A stretch of 64,000 nt of DNA from Acorus gramineus (lineage: Eukaryota > Streptophyta > Magnoliopsida > Acorales > Acoraceae), in contig JAUJYN010000014.1 of NCBI GenBank assembly GCA_030737835.1, positions 2,758,259 to 2,822,258 on the forward strand, given 5' to 3'. Below, piece by piece: positions 57,484 to 64,000 of this stretch. Numbering within the stretch: the first letter of the stretch is position 1; each line of letters starts with the position of its first letter. The notes under the pieces were generated by a model. The model was given only the letters and a program-made list of their open reading frames with translations. It was not told the origin of the DNA and made no database searches. The translations under genes were made by a program, and so were the position numbers.

Positions 57484-60400
57484 TAGACGATGTCAATAAG
57501 TAGAACAAAGGCTCTAAAAAGCAGAAAGAATGGTGAAACTGGAGACTGGTGTGGTTGAAGCTTCTGCGTGAGTTGTGGTTGTTTCAGGAAGTTCCACAGG
57601 TCTCCTCGTATAAGGTTACTCGAGGAAAGTGTGAACGAAGGTTAGGCGGGTTCAATTGCTTAAACAAAGAGTGTTCGTGCTATGTCTAGTAGGGCTCAAT
57701 CTTTTTTGTCAACAATTTATTATATATCTTCAAAAGGTGTTGTCAATGGCGAGTAGGTGAATGAAAGAACAAACGAGCGATAGAGGCAAGAAGAATCATT
57801 ATTTTCATTCGACAATACCTCTGCATCAAACATCCAATGTGGACAAAAAAAAAAGTGGTGTCGACCGATTTTTGTGAAATAAAGTGATAACGTTTGATGA
57901 CTACCGTGAACTTTGTTGAACAATGTTGTAACTTTCCAAGAACTTGTTTGAACTTTGTGCGAACATGCGTGAACTTTCATTCACTTTGTACTCACTTCGA
58001 CGAGACAAGCTCGCCTTGATTCTATGGATTCTCCAATAGTTCATTGGTAGCGAAAAAGAGGGTTCGGAAGGGGACCGAAGCCTGTCGACGGTATTCCAGA
58101 CATGTTGGCTGTGGAAAGAAGACGATCTGCTGTAACGTGGTGTTTGTGAACGCCCTCCCTACCCGCTCGTTGACCCCCTTGACTACTCAAATAGTAAATT
58201 AGAGCAATAAAGCCCAATAGAAAGAACAAACCACCATAAGTAGCTTTAACTCCTTGGTTGGTATATAAATTGGAGTAAACTTTACCACGTTACCAAAGTC
58301 AGTATTTAGCCTTTATCTTTCTCCCGACCGCGGGTTGACTCACAGTTCTAAGCCTTGATGAAAATCGTCTTCTTATCGGTGGCGGGGTCTAACTCTTCTA
58401 CCTCGGTCCAAAGGCGTGTTTCTGCTTATTTGGGTGATTTCTTCCTGTATTTATTTACAAAGTCTGCATCAACCTTTCTCTCTCTATTCGACCTGGGTAC
58501 AGCTATTTCCCACGGCCCATAATTTAAAAATTCCTACCACTAACTAAATCCCTATCTAAAATAGACCATGGCCACCAGACGTCCAAAGTCCAACGACAAC
58601 CCAGGAATATCCGCTGAGCTATTTTTTTCTATTTTATAAAATTCCAGGAATTCGGGTAGGAACCCCAAAACTGATCGATAGGAGGGGAATGAAAAAGATA
58701 AATGTTATTAGAAGTAGTAAATTCTAATAACTCAAGAGCCTAACTTCAATTGCTTGAAGTTACTTTACTGGTTCTTTCTCCGACATTAGGCTGGCAAAGT
58801 GAGGTCGTGTGTTCGCTCACCCGAGCTCACCACACTCGCATTAGTGGGTACTTTCTCTCTGTTGTCAGTCAAAGTGGTCGGTAAGACAACTTCGCTTTCG
58901 CTCGCCTTAAACAACGAATTCATAACTTAGAAGGAAAACTCACTACCTGTTGTCGCCTAAGGTCGCCTATATAAAGAAAGCTCGACGTTTTTTCGTACTA
59001 GGGAAATTCTGTTTATCCCAATTTGAACGGGGTTTAGTCAAGGAAAACAACTATAATGCGAACATCATATCCTCTTCTATAGACCGGGGAACCAGGTGAA
59101 AGGAACGAGTGAATCGAGAAGCAAATTGAGAAAGAACAGGCACTTTGTTCTACCTCTTGACCTTTATACAAACTTCTCTTTCTAGACAGTTGGGAGCTTG
59201 TCTCGTCGTTTGCAAGATTCATTAATAGAATAGGTGTGGGGTACGAGCGTTAGTGAGTATTTAAAGAGGTTTAGAGTGACGACCACAGGTAAAGAAGAGA
59301 GTAGACCGTCGGGTGCTGTGCTTGCGATAGATTAGGTTGGTTAGAAGAGGGTGAGCCCAACCATAACTACAAATACTAGCCATACTAAGGCGACCAAGGC
59401 GAGCGAAGCATCGGTTATCTTTCTGAGGTTTGTTGTTTTATTTGTTTTTTGCTTTCTTTTTTTTTGAAGAGGTAAATGTGCTTCGCGGACACTCCCATCC
59501 CAACATTGTTTACAAAACCCGACATCGGTATTTACATATCAACTTGAAGAATGTGTTCAGCATCCAAATGAGAGGATTGATAAAAGTGATCCATCGGTTC
59601 AAGTGGGCCGGTAGAACGAATAAAAGAAGCATTTGACCGAGAAGAGGCATTCTTTTCTATAGGCATTGCGCAACGAAGTACTAGAGTTCGTCAATATATA
59701 TGGGGAAGTTCTACTCGATCGGATCGTGTAAGGTCGAAAGAGCACAAGAACAAAGACTTTGAACAAGACTGATCAATCACTTAAATCAAATGAAATGCAA
59801 TGGGAGAAGGAAGGTAGTCCCATTCCCACAACACATTGCAGGTGGTAAGATTGCATGGGTTGGGTTCCAATACGGTCAGAGAAAGCTGGTCGCTAAGACT
59901 AAGACTTCAGTTACACGCTAAGACTCAGATTACCAATATGTAAAAATCTATATTAAATATGAGAATAGAACACTTCAGGCAATAAACAAAGGTAAAACAC
60001 TGTGATCGACTGAACTTTGTTTATTTCATAACCTCTACCTGAAGCCAAAGTTAATTTTGTTCTTGCTCTTTTACTTCCTCCTATGGGTTTAGGTCTTATT
60101 TCACTTATACAACTCTTATCCCCTTCTTTCTTATGCGCGGACTAGGATATTTCCCACTTACCCCTGATTTCTTCTTTCTACAATAGGTGGGCAAGTCTCA
60201 TTTGCTTCAACTCGATAGTCAGTCGACCCGCCCGCGTACAACGTTTTCCTACTTCAATCGTTGGATTTATACGAACAAAAGATCGAAGTGAAGCAGAAAG
60301 AGACAAAGTTAGGGTAAATAAAGAAAGGTCCCTGAGAAAAGGGTGCAGCTTTAAATGAGAGAGCCAGAACCCTACCTGACGATTCAGATTACCGAAAACA

Positions 60401-62553
60401 TTAATCCTGTTCTTCTATTCCTCACGATTAACAAGGAACAATAAGAAATTATTGGAATTATTAGTTTCAGTACAAAAAGACCACGCACCGCACTAGGCCA
60501 CTATGAAAATAATCCGCTTTTTCGGAACGAGTTTTGTATACGGAAGAACGACTCTGACTACTCTGTCGTCTGGTGGAAAGTGAGCTCCGCACCTATCTAT
60601 CCCAACCATAGCCAGAAAGGACCGAACCTACTGCTTACTTTTTATAATTATAAGGCCAGCCCCCCCATTAGTGAAGCTTTTCTTTTGACCCGACATGACC
60701 TGGTTCATTTGACGAGGGCGTCAGGAGACCATAGGCGACCGTATGGAGGAGAGGTCAGCAAGTTTTTTTAGAAGTGAAGAGATCGAAGTCGTTGAATGAC
60801 CCAAAAGAAAGAACGATCAAGTATGCTCACGGAGATCGATTCGGGTAGCCTGTTGAAACTGAAAAAGAAGAGTCAATTGGATTTGCATATTGACTAAAAA
60901 GAAAAAGTAGAAACAATAGAAAAGTATATAGCTCAAGGATAACGGATTGAATCGCTTCTAAAGCACACTACGGTAGAAAGGCGAGCGAAGCGAAGAATGC
61001 ACACGAAGTAACAAACACAGCCTTCGGTCGGTCTAGGTAGAGGGGTCGCTACACTGGGTCGATCCGGGGGGAGTGGGTCTGTCTATCCGGGTGGCTGGGC
61101 TCGTATCAACAAGATTTGACGTACTAAATGCATTTGTTGAATATTTCCTTCCTCCTATGTTTCCACACCTAACGGTCGAGGGTTCACTTCGATCGCCTTG
61201 TTAGCATACATAAACTTTGTTGGCCTCAGCCGGACTCTTTTTTGATGCGGAAATAGGCAAGCTATAATAAAAGTAAGAGCACATCGCTTGTCTGGTCAAC
61301 TCGTACCAGGTAAACAAAAAACCCGAAGCGACGGTCTTTCGGCGAACTAAACGTCGGAAACAAACAACCCTGTATTGTCGTAGGTAGTAACGGAGTGTAA
61401 GGCGAGCGAAGTTCGTTGTTCTTTACTCACTTCCTCAGTTCCACACTTCCGCTCCGTAGCACCTTCGTTCCTCCGATTTCGTCGCTTCGCACCACACCTT
61501 TGTTATTTTTCTTTTTATTGCGGAATTAGCTTAATGGTAGAGCATAGCCTTGCCAAGGCTAAGGTTGAGGGTTCAAGTCCCTCCTTCCGCTCATGGCTTC
61601 ATCGTTCAGTAGACAAACAACTTTGTTGATCGATTTCGGTCTTTGGTTGCAGTACACTACACATTTAAATGAACTACACCTTGTCTTCGACTAAGCACTT
61701 CAGTTTCCCTAGGCCAAATTGCCCCTTCTATGTTGTAGCCCTACGCCTAACCGGCACACCAGCAGCCCTTTGCTCTTAGCCTTCGTTCTTCACTTCGCTT
61801 TCGCTCGCCTTGTAAGGCTAACTTTTCTTGCTTCACTCGCTATCCCCTATGGGTACGTAGAATGTAGGAAAGAATAAACTAAAGAACTAAGAAGAAAGAC
61901 TCAATACAAAGACTTCACTTCGACAAGATAATTGGCTCGCCTGATTCTAGTTTTTCCCTTCTGATATTGCTGCTTCACTCGTTTCGTTCCTTACTAAACT
62001 TTGTTCTTTCCTTCCTCGTGGCGTCAGGTTGTTTGTCCTCCCTACGGTCGCCTTCTTTACGCTTTTTTATCTTAACGTCAGTTCTTTGCCTAACCAAAGT
62101 ATAGTGTTTGGATACAAAGTTTTGAGTTTGTCTGCTGAAAAGTCTTTATCTGGAATTGAGTCAGCGATAAACTGGTGTACGTAAAACACCCAAGTGACGA
62201 GTTTCGGTATGAATCGTTGTACAAAGACAAAGTGACAAGTGACGTGTTTAGCCAGCCGGTTACGGAAAAAGCACGAAGTGGAGTGATAAGCGACTCAATC
62301 CAAACAAAAGATACTAAATGAAGTAAAAAGTTCGATCAAAGACAAAGTTCAGAGTTCGGTAAGACGAATCAGAGTAGCGGTTATAAGGATTGTTTTTTAT
62401 ACCACTTCTTTTTCTCATTACGCTATCTAGTTCATTCTTAGGTCTTCCTTCTTCAAGGATGGTCCCTTACTGCTGGAATCCATCATCATTAGTTTTTGTG
62501 TCAGAATAAGAACGGAATTTGATAGTTAATGAATTTAAAGCATACTCATTTTT
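57484..62553. other. Organelle-like DNA, piece 5 of 5 (5.1 kb) with tRNA-Gly
   Basis: This begins with TAGAC and runs to LTR K. Besides the tRNA gene it contains five AAGGCGAGCGAAG-type words in both orientations (58890-58908, 59396-59408, 60978-60990, 61399-61411, 61793-61811), as expected for short dispersed repeats of plant mitochondrial DNA. A minus-strand frame ending at 58041 has a hydrophobic stretch YGGLFFLLGFIALIYYLS (near 58190-58230) of unknown identity. Other short frames (59430-59636, 60580-60771) are not recognised. Confidence 0.55.
61520..61591 (+). tRNA. trnG-GCC: tRNA-Gly(GCC), plant mitochondrial type
   Basis: A full cloverleaf can be drawn: acceptor arm GCGGAAT with CTTCCGC (the last pair is a mismatch, as I remember also in native plant mitochondrial copies), a D arm with AGCTTAATGGTAGAGC, anticodon arm AGCCT-TGCCAAG-style loop with anticodon GCC, and T arm GAGGG-TTCAAGT-CCCTC. 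The discriminator base is T, with no encoded CCA. The sequence is, from memory, nearly the same as plant mitochondrial trnG. In nuclear DNA it would be a passenger without its mitochondrial promoter, although it has an internal B-box-like GGTTCAAGTCC. Confidence 0.85.
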
Positions 62554-64000
62554 TGTTACATATGTGTCACTTTTTAGCCTTCTGGTAACCATTGGAGCAT
62601 TTTGGCAGTTTTTCAACTTTTTTGTTTTTCGATCGGAACCGCTAAAATTTTAGACTTTTGGCTATCACCCTGAGTTTGAGGACTCCGATTGAAAATCTAA
62701 CTGCATATTATGTGTCCTGGTTCCATTTCAAGCCACTCACGAAAATTTCATCGAATTCCGGTAACGTTTCAGAATTTCACAGTTCCGAATCGTATTCGGG
62801 TTTTGACCGAGCGAAAAGTCATTGGGAGACTTGACTTGGTCAAAGTTGACCCTTGACTTGGTCAATGGGTTTTGGTTTTTAGTGTGGTTGGGTTGACTAG
62901 GGTCAAAGTGCACTTAGACCTAACTAAACCTAGCTTAACCTAATCTTTTTTTTCACTAAGTGTAAGTGGTGAGTGTGTGTGGCCCCCCTTTAAGTCCACG
63001 CCTCGGTGTAGTGCCCCCCCACTATTCATCATCTTCTCCACCTCTCAATCTCTCTCTCCCTCTCTTTAAAACCCCCTTTTGACCTAGCTAGAGGTGTTGG
63101 ATCAAGAAAACCTAGAAGGAGAAAAGATAGGTGAGGACCCGATCTATCTTCCTATGGTCTCGGATTCGAGTTCCCTCATGTGTGACCCCCTCTTATGGTC
63201 CCTTTTCTCCTCAGATTTCAGCCACTTTTAGGGCTTGGTGGTGGTGGCCTTGGAGGTGGTGTTTCGGTGCGCGAAGAGCACCCGTTCTTCCTCCCCTTTC
63301 CTTCCTCTCCTTGGGTGAGTTTCTTTCCTTCCTTTTCTTGTTTAGATGCATGTTAGGAGGTGTTTTTGGTTATGCATGGGTGTTGGGGAGTTGGAGGGGG
63401 CTGTTGAGGGTGTTAGGGTTGGCTAGGGTGCATGCGGGCTCACCGGCGCGCGTGCGCGCGAGCCTGCGCGCGCAGGCAGGCAGGCGAGCTGTGGTTAGGC
63501 GCGCTGGGCGCGTGCTGTCGGGCGCGCTGGGCGCAGTGCACGACGTGCGCGCGGAGCGCTGCGTAGGGGCGCGTTGCGTGCGGTGTGCGCGGGGAGGCGA
63601 GCAGGCATGCGCGCGGGGTGCGCGCGGAGTGCTGCACTGGGGCGCAGTGCGTGCGGGTGTGCGCGCGAGGTGCTGCGCTGAGGAGTAGTGCGCGCAGGTG
63701 CACCTGGGGCTGGACGCGCGGTGCTCACGGGCACGCGCGAGCGTGCGCGCGGCGTGCGACGGGTCTGGGCGTGCGGGAAGAGGCGCGGCAGCGCGTCTGG
63801 GCGCGCGGGCTGGGACACGGCAATGCACCCGGGGCTCGGGCGTGCGTGCGTGTGTACGCACCCGTGCGTGCGCGTGCGCGTGCGGGTGGCCGTGCGCATG
63901 GCTGCCCGTGGGGTTCGTGAGTGAGTCGGGGCACTCAGGCTCGCGTGCGTGCGGGCCGTATGCACGCTTGTCCGAGTGTTGGGTATTTTTAGTGTATTTT
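62554..64000 (+). mobile_element. LTR K: gypsy LTR, first 1.45 kb in window
   Basis: It starts TGTTACATATGTGTCACTTT and follows LTR H/E closely through the U3 head, the pyrimidine-rich leader (63010-63070), a donor-like GGGTGAGT near 63314 and a GC-rich core from 63420. It leaves the window before the micro-exon. Whether it is solo or part of an element is unknown. Confidence 0.9.

Larger units (their letters stand above)
52305..57488 (+). mobile_element. LTR F: solo gypsy LTR, second subfamily, with nested solo LTR; TSD TAGAC
   Basis: TAGAC lies at 52305-52309 and 57484-57488. The LTR (52310-57483) starts TGTTATGCCTGTGTCATTTG and ends GCCGCCCTGGGGCGTGACA. Without the nested insertion it is about 3.75 kb. 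It shares head and tail with LTR I and has no GC-rich core. It contains internal duplications: about 56245-56345 with 56425-56520, and about 56726-56835 with 56843-56955. The GGGTGAGGGTGAGG repeats, micro-exon and TTTTCAG acceptor (near 57100) are present. Confidence 0.95.

Noticed and set aside
12300..62553. The whole window as a true mitochondrial genome
   Set aside because: Nested retrotransposons with 5-bp TSDs, an 11-kb CACTA element with spliceosomal introns, and nuclear-type spacer at 7810-12300 make a nuclear insertion much likelier. Read depth could still decide.

Overview
This window looks like nuclear DNA from a flowering plant. It is a graveyard of transposable elements nested in one another and in a block of organelle-like DNA. 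No intact host protein-coding gene was found. Evidence for a plant nucleus: Ty3/gypsy LTR retrotransposons with very long LTRs (2.5-3.7 kb), a primer-binding site matching plant initiator tRNA-Met, a complete CACTA (En/Spm) DNA transposon whose genes have spliceosomal introns, solo LTRs with 5-bp target-site duplications (TSDs), and a plant-mitochondrial-type tRNA-Gly(GCC) in a sequence split by nuclear-type insertions.

Layout. 1-7809: an LTR in minus orientation (LTR A, cut by the window edge) sits inside the reverse transcriptase of a decayed plus-strand gypsy element whose 3' LTR is LTR B. 7810-12300: AT-rich intergenic DNA with a tRNA-like sequence and two non-autonomous elements with terminal inverted repeats (TIRs). 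12300-62553: about 12.5 kb of organelle-like DNA (probable mitochondrial insertion, NUMT) broken into five pieces by insertions. These are solo LTR C (14088-17557, TSD AGTGC); a large minus-strand gypsy element with LTRs D and E (18367-36192, TSD AGAAG), itself invaded by LTR I (TSD GGGTA) and by the H/J plus-strand elements; an 11.3-kb CACTA element (40337-51595, TSD CTT); and solo LTR F (52310-57483, TSD TAGAC), which holds another solo LTR of an unrelated family (52860-54281, TSD AAGAA). LTR K starts at 62554 and leaves the window.

The gypsy proteins (gag zinc knuckle, protease, RT, RNase H, integrase and a C-terminal chromodomain-like tail) best fit the long-LTR chromovirus (Del/Tekay) lineage. 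All copies are broken, mostly by stops that C-to-T changes would explain. The CACTA element instead keeps an open four-exon TNP2 transposase gene. It also has a second, TNPA-like gene with one apparent frameshift, and carries exon fragments of two host genes (a peptide-chain release factor 1 and a plant O-fucosyltransferase).

The most unusual signal is inside the gypsy LTRs. Nine copies in both orientations share a splice-site-like layout: a donor, a GC-rich 'intron', a TTGCAG acceptor, a 36-nt micro-exon (39 nt in one copy), a GGTGAGTG donor, and a later CAG acceptor. This suggests that the LTR leader RNA is spliced.
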